A stretch of DNA of 11,981 nucleotides, taken from assembly GCA_023418255.1 (NCBI GenBank), contig JAEZZZ010000048.1:1-11981 (forward strand). Reading direction: 5' to 3'. A program made the translations under genes and the position numbers. This document shows positions 1 through 6,401 of this stretch, one piece after another. Positions within the stretch are counted from its first letter, which is position 1; every line of letters starts with the position of its first letter. The notes beneath the pieces are model-generated. The model made no database searches. It was not told the origin of the DNA and was given only the letters and a program-made list of their open reading frames with translations. Origin of the DNA: Bacteroidota bacterium (GTDB lineage Bacteria; Bacteroidota; Bacteroidia; Bacteroidales; Dysgonomonadaceae).

Positions 1-264
1 GGCATAGTTGGACGGCTTGAGCATGAAACTGTCATGGGTGGCGGCTGAAGTAAAACGAATGTCCGAAGGAACGCCCTCGTTGGCGTGGATGTTCGCGTGT
101 ACCTTGATGCCGCCTTTCTTCCTTCCTAATTTAGGATGTCGCCCTACCCCCTTGGATATGAGGATAGAGCATAGAATTATTGTTGTCGAATCAATTATTT
201 GAAGACGGTTGAGCCATGAGGGTACTTGACGTTTTAGGCTGTCCGATGAAATGTGTACTTTTGT
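1..264 (-). pseudogene. IS4-type DDE transposase remnant, 5'-truncated
   Basis: Read on the minus strand, one open frame runs from just after an in-frame TGA (265-267) to the window edge. It contains IIDSTTI, the usual setting of the first catalytic Asp of IS4-type DDE transposases. This is followed by KGVGRHPKLGRKKGGIKVH, HANEGVPSDIRF and TSAATHDSFML, all typical of the central catalytic domain of this family. There is no ATG before the DDE core, and the roughly 150 or more N-terminal residues expected are missing: upstream sequence on this strand does not resemble the family in any frame. The element is therefore 5'-truncated or interrupted near position 265. The 3' part lies outside the window, so whether the C-terminal Glu domain survives cannot be seen. 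It is a non-functional IS relic unless rescued by frameshift. Confidence 0.8.
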
Positions 265-267
265 TCA

Positions 268-334
268 TCGTTACGTTTTTTATCGAAGCAAAAGTAACGA
301 AAAGGGCTGAATTCCATGTGAGGAAATTAGCCCT
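268..334. repeat. Two adjacent inverted repeats beside the IS remnant
   Basis: Positions 268-274 (tcgttac) are a perfect inverted match to 294-300 (gtaacga), with 19 nt between. Immediately after, 303-308 (agggct) pairs with 329-334 (agccct), and the inner flanks extend the stem to about 11 of 13 positions. The pair lies exactly where the transposase reading frame breaks down. It may belong to a second mobile or repetitive sequence that truncated the IS4-type element, or to the end of a small RNA or palindromic repeat family. The stretch from 265 to 461 contains no gene that I can support, only these repeats and the terminator at 396-427. Confidence 0.4.
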
Positions 335-395
335 AATTTTTGCTGCCGAAAAAAATTTAAGTGGACACCAATGTTTCTAAATATATGGCAATATA

Positions 396-427
396 AAAGT
401 CCATTCCGAACTATCGGAATGGACTTT
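396..427 (-). terminator. Perfect 14-bp stem-loop terminator after the lipoprotein gene
   Basis: The arms aaagtccattccga (396-409) and tcggaatggacttt (414-427) are perfectly complementary around a 4-nt loop. On the minus strand the stem is followed by TTTATATT, so it looks like a rho-independent terminator about 35 nt past the stop of the lipoprotein gene. It closes the sigma/anti-sigma/lipoprotein operon. The symmetric A/T ends mean it could also stop transcription coming from the left. Confidence 0.8.
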
Positions 428-461
428 CTATTTCATCATGAAATTTACATATCAGATGCTA

Positions 462-1235
462 TTAATCAACATGATTTATTTGCCATTCGATGCCATCCGA
501 AATATAGGGTTCATTTTGTGGCTCTCCTTGTTTGTTAAAGCGGAATCTCACTCTGACATTATTATTATCTTGCCATTGACTGTCTTGCATCAATATTGAA
601 CGCAAAGGTGAAAAATCAATCACAGCAAAATTTGCTACCTGCTCTTCATCGCTACCCGTGGCAGCGCCGGATTTTGTAAGGACTACATCAACAATCACCT
701 CATTTTTTGATGCAGATTGATTATCGGCATCAAAAAAGAAATGCAAGTCTGGGGTCTCGCCTTTTTTTATTCTGCATAAATAGGGAAAAACCCATTTATT
801 ATCAAGAAAATTATCTTTTGCTTTGGCATCATAAAGAGGCGCATGCAGTGTCAATGGGATCTTTTCAGCCAGTGTCGGCGGCGCACTAAAAACAAATTGC
901 GTAACATCCAACATTTCGACATCATTTGATACCTGCACCTTATATACGGGTACATTTGTTCCCTCCACCATACCATAAGACTCATTCCAAGAACAATTCA
1001 ATATGGCAAAATATCCGGGCGGATATTTTTCGAGCTTGGGTGAAGTCATATTGCCTTCAAAATAAAAAGCTGTTCCTCTCATTGAAAATGCTCGTGCATA
1101 AACCAAATCCTGTTTCGAATCTTTCGTTACATAGGCAAGATAGGTGCCTGCAAACGATGAATCACCCTCTTTCATACACGAACTCAATCCAACACTCACG
1201 ACAACAGTGAGTAAAAAATAAACTAATTTCTTCAT
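462..1235 (-). CDS. NigD-like outer-membrane lipoprotein
   Basis: The 257-residue product starts with a lipoprotein signal peptide: MKK, a hydrophobic core (residues 4-16) and the lipobox LSSC, giving Cys20 as the predicted lipidated residue. The residues after the Cys (M-K-E-G-D) partly resemble the K-(D/E)-(D/E) lipoprotein export signal of Bacteroidota, so surface exposure is possible. The rest is beta-rich with no enzyme motif. Size, an N-terminal segment after the Cys that could form a small barrel (about 30-85), and a C-terminal segment with DFSPLRSIL and NNVRVRFRFN resemble NigD-like proteins, a Bacteroidales family of unknown biochemical function. It is the last gene of the sigma/anti-sigma operon, beginning 21 nt after its neighbour stops, and is followed by a strong terminator. 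By analogy with the Das/Dma/NigD loci it may be the effector whose level the sigma factor controls. The family call is from pattern memory and moderate; the lipoprotein call is firm. Confidence 0.7.
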   Translation of the reverse strand: MKKLVYFLLTVVVSVGLSSCMKEGDSSFAGTYLAYVTKDSKQDLVYARAFSMRGTAFYFEGNMTSPKLEKYPPGYFAILNCSWNESYGMVEGTNVPVYKVQVSNDVEMLDVTQFVFSAPPTLAEKIPLTLHAPLYDAKAKDNFLDNKWVFPYLCRIKKGETPDLHFFFDADNQSASKNEVIVDVVLTKSGAATGSDEEQVANFAVIDFSPLRSILMQDSQWQDNNNVRVRFRFNKQGEPQNEPYISDGIEWQINHVD

Positions 1236-1256
1236 ATCTATATATTTTTAAAAAAA

Positions 1257-2606
1257 TTAAAATCCTATACGCAATCCCAAGTTTAAGTCAAGCATAATTT
1301 TTCTGTCAGAATAGATTGTCTTATAATCATTTTGAGCATCAAAATAGTAAGCTCCTCCAATTTTTCCATAGAGTTTCATCTTTCCATAAATGGGATATGA
1401 AGCTCCGATACCGGCATTAACAGAGAACTGTGGACGTTTTTGTCGAATGTGCATGCTTGACATTTTCTTTGATGCTTCACTCACCTTATTTGCATCGAGG
1501 TGCTGCTCTGTTCGAAATTCGCCATACACATCTTTTTCAACCATTCCGCCTAACGAACAATAAATATCAACATTGCTAAAACGGGCCAATCGATAATTGA
1601 TATTCAAGGGTACACCTAAATAGTGGAAATGTTGTGTTTCCGCGTTTTTATAATCGGGATTGATATTTTTTGCCTTTGAATAAAGATAGGTATACACCAA
1701 TCCTGTTTCGAGGTAGAAGTTGTCAAAAATCTCTTTTGAAACAGTCAGTCCAAACGATATGGGCTGTGCATGCTCCATTTCGGCGATGTTTGTTTTAACT
1801 TCCGTAACCTCATTCGTTGAGGACAGAGCATTCAAAGTTTTCAACTCCTCTTTTGTCTCTTTGTCAACAATCACAGCTGCACTACGAAGCGATATAGGCG
1901 CATTCACCGTTTTTTGAAAAGCATTGAACCCGCTTCGTCCGGCCATTGCTAACTGCAATCCTTTCTCACTTTGTTGTGAGGGAAATTCAGTATCAATTCC
2001 ATTTTTTTCTGCTGCAACAGCAAATTCACGAATCAGTCGCTCTCTATCTTCTTTACTAAAATTCTCCTCTTCATTTTTCTCGTTACTCAAAGAGTGCGAC
2101 ACATTGTTTCCCTCTTGCTGTGAGTTATTATCGTCAGATTGTGTCTTATGCTGATAAGACTCTTTCACCAAGTTAGGATCAGCTTCAGCTAGTAGTATGT
2201 ATGATGTCTTTGCGGATTTCTCCTTAGCTATGAGGGTGCGATGCGATTCTATATTTTTGTTTAGTAAAGATTTCTCGTATTCTGTTTGCTTAGAATTAAA
2301 AACAGATGGTGTCTCTTCCAAAGTAGATTGATTCGTCGTTTCGCTTGAGGTCGTCAAATCATTATCTGCAAAGAGTTGTTTAGACGATGGTTCTTCGGGA
2401 TGATGCATAATGAGTATTCCTCCAACAATGAGCGCAGCCAATGCCGCAGCAATGCCCACACGTCGCCATCGAGTAAATAGAGTTGCTTTTTGAGCTGCGA
2501 AAAGAGAATTTTCGATACGCTCCCAACCATCATCGGGTGGCACAACTTGAAAGTCCTCAAATTTTGCTTGCAACTGCTGTTTTATTGAATCTTTGTTTTC
2601 TGTCAT
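1257..2606 (-). CDS. Dual membrane-spanning anti-sigma factor with C-terminal outer-membrane beta-barrel (Dma-like)
   Basis: This 449-residue protein has three visible parts. Residues 1-48 are cytoplasmic and carry the FEDFQVVPPDDGWERIENSL segment, typical of Bacteroidota proteins encoded beside ECF sigma factors. Residues 50-67 form one transmembrane helix (VGIAAALAALIVGGILIM) preceded by basic residues RWRR, so the N-terminus should be inside. Residues 70-280 are a hydrophilic, low-complexity linker rich in Ser, Glu, Asn and Lys, long enough to cross the periplasm. Residues 281-449 are alternating amphipathic strands (ISFGLTVSKE, YLETGLVYTYLY, YLGVPLNINYRL, FSVNAGIGASYPIY) ending in a terminal Phe, as in small 8-strand outer-membrane barrels. 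The gene starts 12 nt after the sigma gene stops, fitting co-expression of a sigma factor and its inhibitor. Such a chain would touch cytoplasm, inner membrane, periplasm and outer membrane, as proposed for Dma1 of B. thetaiotaomicron. Direct sigma binding is inferred, not seen. Confidence 0.75.
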   Translation of the reverse strand: MTENKDSIKQQLQAKFEDFQVVPPDDGWERIENSLFAAQKATLFTRWRRVGIAAALAALIVGGILIMHHPEEPSSKQLFADNDLTTSSETTNQSTLEETPSVFNSKQTEYEKSLLNKNIESHRTLIAKEKSAKTSYILLAEADPNLVKESYQHKTQSDDNNSQQEGNNVSHSLSNEKNEEENFSKEDRERLIREFAVAAEKNGIDTEFPSQQSEKGLQLAMAGRSGFNAFQKTVNAPISLRSAAVIVDKETKEELKTLNALSSTNEVTEVKTNIAEMEHAQPISFGLTVSKEIFDNFYLETGLVYTYLYSKAKNINPDYKNAETQHFHYLGVPLNINYRLARFSNVDIYCSLGGMVEKDVYGEFRTEQHLDANKVSEASKKMSSMHIRQKRPQFSVNAGIGASYPIYGKMKLYGKIGGAYYFDAQNDYKTIYSDRKIMLDLNLGLRIGF

Positions 2607-2618
2607 CTTCTTATATTC

Positions 2619-3170
2619 TTATTCTTGGTGTTGTAGCAAAATCGACACTTGCTTTTGCAACATTTTTCTTGCTCTGGCATATTGAGAGCGTGATGTGGCC
2701 TCGGAAATTCCCAACTGTCGACTTATTTCTTTATGCGTCATATCCTCAAAAACGAATAGATTAAAAACCGTTTGATATCCCTCCGGCAATTTGCGAATGA
2801 TGCTTAAAAGTTTTTCGTGCGAAAGATCACTCATATCAAAAAAAACATCGTCCGATTCCATTTCTGTCTCTTCCAAATATTTCAGCTCACTTAAAAACTT
2901 ATCATTTTTTTTCTCTTGTCTGAAATTTTCGAGAATAACATTCACAAACACACGCCTCAACCAGCCTTCAAAAGATCCCTTTCCCGAGTAAGAATCAATT
3001 TGCGTAAACACTTGAATAAATCCATCATGCAAAAAATCATAAGCCATGTCATTGCTCTTGCAATAGCGCATGCACAAACCCAACATTTTGGGCGCATAAG
3101 TCTCATATAGCGCTTTTTGAGCGCTACGGTTCCGTTTCTTACATGCTATGATTAGTTGCGATTCATTCAT
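2619..3170 (-). CDS. ECF RNA polymerase sigma factor
   Basis: The 183-residue protein has the two-domain layout of extracytoplasmic-function sigma factors. Region 2 spans about residues 18-88, with DMAYDFLHDGFIQVFTQID (core binding and -10 recognition) and FEGWLRRVFVNVILENFR. Region 4 spans about 120-173, with LPEGYQTVFNLFVFEDMTHK and the helix-turn-helix HKEISRQLGISEATSRSQ used for -35 recognition. Length is normal for the family, and the acidic segment between (residues 97-116) is the usual linker. The ATG at 3170 is the only well-placed start before region 2. The gene heads an operon with a membrane anti-sigma/barrel protein and a NigD-like lipoprotein, so it is probably held inactive at the inner membrane and released by an envelope signal. 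Autoregulation is likely but only inferred. Confidence 0.92.
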   Translation of the reverse strand: MNESQLIIACKKRNRSAQKALYETYAPKMLGLCMRYCKSNDMAYDFLHDGFIQVFTQIDSYSGKGSFEGWLRRVFVNVILENFRQEKKNDKFLSELKYLEETEMESDDVFFDMSDLSHEKLLSIIRKLPEGYQTVFNLFVFEDMTHKEISRQLGISEATSRSQYARARKMLQKQVSILLQHQE

Positions 3171-3240
3171 TTATTCTCGCTCTCACATTTGATAGATGGG
3201 AAAAGTGACAAAACGCTGCATCTCTTTTCTATTTTTTGAG

Positions 3241-3248
3241 CAAAATTA
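3241..3248 (-). promoter_or_regulatory. Putative -7 element of the sigma-factor operon
   Basis: On the minus strand the sequence reads TAATTTTG, matching the Bacteroidota housekeeping -7 consensus TAnnTTTG. It lies 70 nt before the sigma gene start, giving an expected leader of about 65 nt. No clear TTTG -33 box is present at the right distance, so the promoter may be weak or served by another sigma factor. A short palindrome (3259-3270) sits where the spacer and -33 region would be. Confidence 0.45.
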
Positions 3249-3258
3249 CATTTTTTTA

Positions 3259-3270
3259 CGGATTTATCCG
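3259..3270. promoter_or_regulatory. Short palindrome upstream of the sigma-operon promoter
   Basis: CGGAT-TT-ATCCG is a 5-bp inverted repeat with a 2-nt centre. It lies 10-29 bp upstream of the putative -7 element on the minus strand. The position fits an operator or an ECF-type recognition element, but 5-bp arms in AT-rich DNA can occur by chance. Confidence 0.25.
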
Positions 3271-3285
3271 ATATACATCAAGAGA

Positions 3286-3324
3286 AAACAAGGATTGTTG
3301 AAACCAGTTCAACTATCCTTGTTT
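3286..3324. repeat. Long hairpin in the divergent intergenic region
   Basis: Arms aaacaaggat (3286-3295) and atccttgttt (3315-3324) pair perfectly, then a T:T mismatch, then gttgaa (3297-3302) pairs with ttcaac (3308-3313) around the 5-nt loop accag. That gives 16 pairs in 39 nt. It lies between the sigma operon (leftward) and sppA (rightward), upstream of both predicted promoters, so it is not in either expected mRNA. It looks terminator-like but no gene ends here. It could mark the end of an unannotated small RNA, insulate the two promoters, or be a dispersed palindromic repeat. The rest of 3171-3458 shows only the promoter candidates. Confidence 0.55.
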
Positions 3325-3413
3325 AACTTAAAAAATGCGATACAAAGTAACGATAAAAATAGAGGGCTCCAAAAATGTACTCCTCTTTCATTGCAGGATA
3401 TCGGTTTTTTTTC

Positions 3414-3421
3414 TACTTTTG
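3414..3421 (+). promoter_or_regulatory. Putative sppA-cluster promoter (-7 element)
   Basis: TACTTTTG matches TAnnTTTG. A TTG at 3391-3393 lies 20 nt upstream, the spacing expected for the Bacteroidota -33 box. The start of sppA is 37 nt downstream, and the region between is very AT-rich, as is usual before Bacteroidota start codons. This promoter probably drives sppA, lpxK, punA, osmC and thiL together. Confidence 0.6.
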
Positions 3422-3458
3422 TTTTAACTTATAACACATTATATAATATAAAATAGTT

Positions 3459-5243
3459 ATGAAAGATTTTTTTAAGATGATGCTGGCATCAGCATTGGGT
3501 TTCATCATCGCGAATATTATCCTTTCCATCGTTGCGATACTTTTTTTCTTTGGCATGATGAGTTCTATTTTTAACTCGATGTCAAACGAAAAGGTTGTTA
3601 TAGAAAACAATTCCGTTCTTCATTTACCGCTCAATGGCGTTATAAAAGAACGTGTGGCGGAAGACGATCCCTTTACCTCCCTATTTCTTGGACAGGGAAA
3701 TGTCTCTTCAATAGGGCTTAACGATATAACCTCTGCCATTCGCAAAGCGAAAAATAATGGCAACATCAAAGGAATATATATTGATTCACGTATGATACGT
3801 GCATCAAAAGCCACACTTTCCGAGATTCGACAAGAGCTCGAAAATTTCAAAACGGAAAGTGGCAAGTTCATCGTAGCTTATTCCGATGCTTATCTGCAAG
3901 ACGGATATTATCTGGCATCGGTAGCTGATAAAGTAGTGCTCAACCCGCAAGGTTCGCTCATGTTGAGTGGTTTGGCATCTATGCCTGTTTTTTATAAAGA
4001 TGCTCTTGATAAATTGGGAATAAAGACACAAATTTTTAAGGTAGGCACATACAAATCGGCCGTTGAGCCACTTATACAAAACAAGATGAGCGATGCAAAC
4101 CGTGAACAGGTGGATGCGTTTTTGAACGATATGTGGGCGTTTATCAAAAGCGATATTGCATCCTCGCGCAACATTTCCGAAGATGCTATTGATACCATTG
4201 CCAACCAAATGACCATGATGCAACCGGCCGATTTCATGCTGGCAAACCATTTGGTGGACACTCTTCTCTACGAGACGGATATGAAAAACTACTTACGTTC
4301 GCTCTTAGAACTTTCAGAAGATGATAAAATACCATCGGTTTCGGTTGCCGATATGAAGAGCGTTAAGGGCGACAAAGCTGTAAAGTCGAAAAACCGTATC
4401 GCCTTGCTTTATGCCGAAGGCAACATCGTTTCGGGCAATAGCAGTATAGGCATTCAAGATAAATATATGGTCAACCAAATTGAAAAATTGAAGAAAGATG
4501 ACAACATCAAGGCGGTAGTTTTCCGTGTAAATTCGGGAGGTGGCAGCGCTTACGCGTCAGAACAAATCTGGAAAGCCATTTCTGAATTAAAAGAAGCGGG
4601 GAAGCCTGTTGTGGCGTCGCTTGGCGACTATGCCGCTTCCGGCGGATACTATATTTCGTGTAACGCATCAAAAATTGTAGCACAGCCAACAACCCTAACC
4701 GGCTCTATTGGTATCTTTGGCATTATTCCTAATTTTGAAGGAACGGCAAAAAAAATTGGTGTCAACACTGATGTGGTAAAGACAAACAATTTTGCCGATT
4801 TTGGAAATATTATGCGCCCGTTGAATGAACAGGAAAGCCAATACATGCAAGGATACATCGAACGAGGTTACGACCTGTTCGTTACGCGATGCGCCGAAGG
4901 ACGCAACATGCCAAAAGACTCGCTTCTTAAATATGCCGAAGGTCGTGTTTGGACAGGAAATCAGGCAAAAAAAATTGGCTTGGTGGACGAGTTGGGCAAC
5001 ATCAAAACAGCTATTGATTTAGCTGCCGAACTGGCAGAATTAGGAACAGACTATGCCGTTTACGAATACCCACGTAAACGAAGCAAATGGCAAGAAATCC
5101 TAAAACCAAATAAAAATGAATTGGCAGCCGAAACACTTAAAGAGTATTTAGGCGACAGCTACAATATTTTTTCATTGATTAAAGATCTGAAAGAGCAAGA
5201 TTTTGTTCAAGCGCGCATGCCATACGAATTGAATATTCAATAA
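3459..5243 (+). CDS. sppA: Signal peptide peptidase SppA, long (67K) type
   Basis: Membrane-anchored serine protease that degrades signal peptides left after secretion. The 594-residue length is that of the double-domain, E. coli-like form. A single N-terminal transmembrane segment (about residues 12-33) anchors it in the inner membrane with the rest in the periplasm. The N-terminal domain holds the general-base lysine in VGTYKSAVEP (Lys199), matching Lys209 of E. coli. The C-terminal domain holds the nucleophile in GDYAASGGYYISC (Ser394), matching Ser409. The supporting segment FRVNSGGGSAYASEQIW (about 355-371) and TLTGSIGIFG (412-421) are also present. Both catalytic residues are intact, so it should be active. 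It is first in a plus-strand cluster, with lpxK starting 24 nt after its stop. ATG 3459 is chosen because it gives the basic MKDFFK lead before the membrane helix. Confidence 0.96.
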   Translation: MKDFFKMMLASALGFIIANIILSIVAILFFFGMMSSIFNSMSNEKVVIENNSVLHLPLNGVIKERVAEDDPFTSLFLGQGNVSSIGLNDITSAIRKAKNNGNIKGIYIDSRMIRASKATLSEIRQELENFKTESGKFIVAYSDAYLQDGYYLASVADKVVLNPQGSLMLSGLASMPVFYKDALDKLGIKTQIFKVGTYKSAVEPLIQNKMSDANREQVDAFLNDMWAFIKSDIASSRNISEDAIDTIANQMTMMQPADFMLANHLVDTLLYETDMKNYLRSLLELSEDDKIPSVSVADMKSVKGDKAVKSKNRIALLYAEGNIVSGNSSIGIQDKYMVNQIEKLKKDDNIKAVVFRVNSGGGSAYASEQIWKAISELKEAGKPVVASLGDYAASGGYYISCNASKIVAQPTTLTGSIGIFGIIPNFEGTAKKIGVNTDVVKTNNFADFGNIMRPLNEQESQYMQGYIERGYDLFVTRCAEGRNMPKDSLLKYAEGRVWTGNQAKKIGLVDELGNIKTAIDLAAELAELGTDYAVYEYPRKRSKWQEILKPNKNELAAETLKEYLGDSYNIFSLIKDLKEQDFVQARMPYELNIQ

Positions 5244-5267
5244 AAAAGTTTTGCTGATGAGATTGAG

Positions 5268-6401
5268 ATGAAAAACCACCCGACAAGAAAAAACAACCTT
5301 CTGTATGTGCTGCTAAGTTGGCTATACGGGCTGGTTGTGTACATCCGAAACAAATTGTTTGACATTCGTATTTTGAGACAATCGACATACGATATTCCCA
5401 TCATTTGTGTCGGAAATATCACTGCCGGTGGAACGGGCAAAACACCCCATATTGAATATTTAATTCAGTTTTTATCTTCACGATACCGCGTCGCGGTATT
5501 AAGCCGAGGATACAAAAGAAAAAAGAAAGGCTTCATCGTTGTTAATGAGAGCGATACAGCCGAAGATGTTGGCGATGAACCATTGCAGATAAAACAGAAA
5601 TATCCGGACACACTCGTTGTCGTGGACAAAAATAGACGCAGTGCTATCAGAAAGATATTGGCTTTTAGCGAAGAGAAAAAACCGAATGTGATTCTGTTAG
5701 ATGATGGATTTCAGCATCGTTATGTTCAGCCATCGCTCTCTATTCTTCTGATTGACAGCAATCGACCGATATTTGAAGATCGGCTGCTGCCGGCAGGACG
5801 ATTGCGCGAGCCGATAAGCGCAAAAAATAGAGCCGGCATGGTAATCGTAACCAAATGTGCCGAATCAATGCAGCCAATTGACTACCGCATATTTTCCAAT
5901 ACGTTGGATTTATATCCTTATCAATCGCTATTTTTCACAACGCTTGATTATGGCATGCTACAACCGGTCTTCAAAGATTTCGATTTACAAGAGTTGTCGT
6001 TAAGCGATTTACGCAAAATACACATTCTGTTGATTGCCGGCATCGCCAATCCCAAACCATTGGAAGAGAAGCTAAACAAATACACGTACAACCTTTATAC
6101 ATCGTATTTTCCCGATCATCATTTTTTTACAAAAAAAGATATTTCAGCCATACAAAAGCAGTTCAACGAAATACCGGACGACGACAAAATCATCGTAACC
6201 ACAGAAAAAGACGCGGTGCGCCTACGTGCATCATCATTTCTTGGCAATGAAATAAAACAATCCATCTATTATATCCCCATTGAGGTGGCATTTATTTATA
6301 AAGAAGACAAAAAATTATTTAAACAAAAAATTAATAAACATGTTAAAAGCTATCAAGAACACCACAGACTATCTAAAAGGTCGAATCAAGGACATTCCTA
6401 A
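5268..6401 (+). CDS. lpxK: Tetraacyldisaccharide 4'-kinase LpxK
   Basis: Phosphorylates the 4' position of the lipid A disaccharide precursor with ATP at the inner membrane, making lipid IVA. An N-terminal hydrophobic helix (about residues 11-27) fits the family's membrane association. The Walker A loop is AGGTGKTPH (53-61). The LpxK motifs LSRGYKRK (78-85), LLDDGFQHR (143-151) and LLPAGRLREP (173-182) follow, then AGIANP (256-261), FPDHHFF (281-287) and TTEKDAVRL (311-319). An earlier ATG at 5254 runs into a stop after four codons, so 5268 is the start. At 377 residues the C-terminus is unusual: the homologous end should fall near residue 358, and about 19 polar residues of non-family appearance follow, encoded inside punA. 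The overlap may be natural or due to an indel in a nearby A-run. The cluster position beside sppA and punA is usual for Bacteroidales. Confidence 0.95.
   Translation: MKNHPTRKNNLLYVLLSWLYGLVVYIRNKLFDIRILRQSTYDIPIICVGNITAGGTGKTPHIEYLIQFLSSRYRVAVLSRGYKRKKKGFIVVNESDTAEDVGDEPLQIKQKYPDTLVVVDKNRRSAIRKILAFSEEKKPNVILLDDGFQHRYVQPSLSILLIDSNRPIFEDRLLPAGRLREPISAKNRAGMVIVTKCAESMQPIDYRIFSNTLDLYPYQSLFFTTLDYGMLQPVFKDFDLQELSLSDLRKIHILLIAGIANPKPLEEKLNKYTYNLYTSYFPDHHFFTKKDISAIQKQFNEIPDDDKIIVTTEKDAVRLRASSFLGNEIKQSIYYIPIEVAFIYKEDKKLFKQKINKHVKSYQEHHRLSKRSNQGHS

Noticed and set aside
3196..3456. 86-codon open frame in the divergent intergenic region
   Set aside because: It spans the orphan hairpin and both promoter candidates, its product shows no domain or signal, and its composition is that of AT-rich non-coding DNA.
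6280..6339. Upstream start for purine nucleoside phosphorylase
   Set aside because: It would add 20 residues unlike the family and extend the overlap with lpxK to 122 nt; ATG 6340 gives the usual length and N-terminus.
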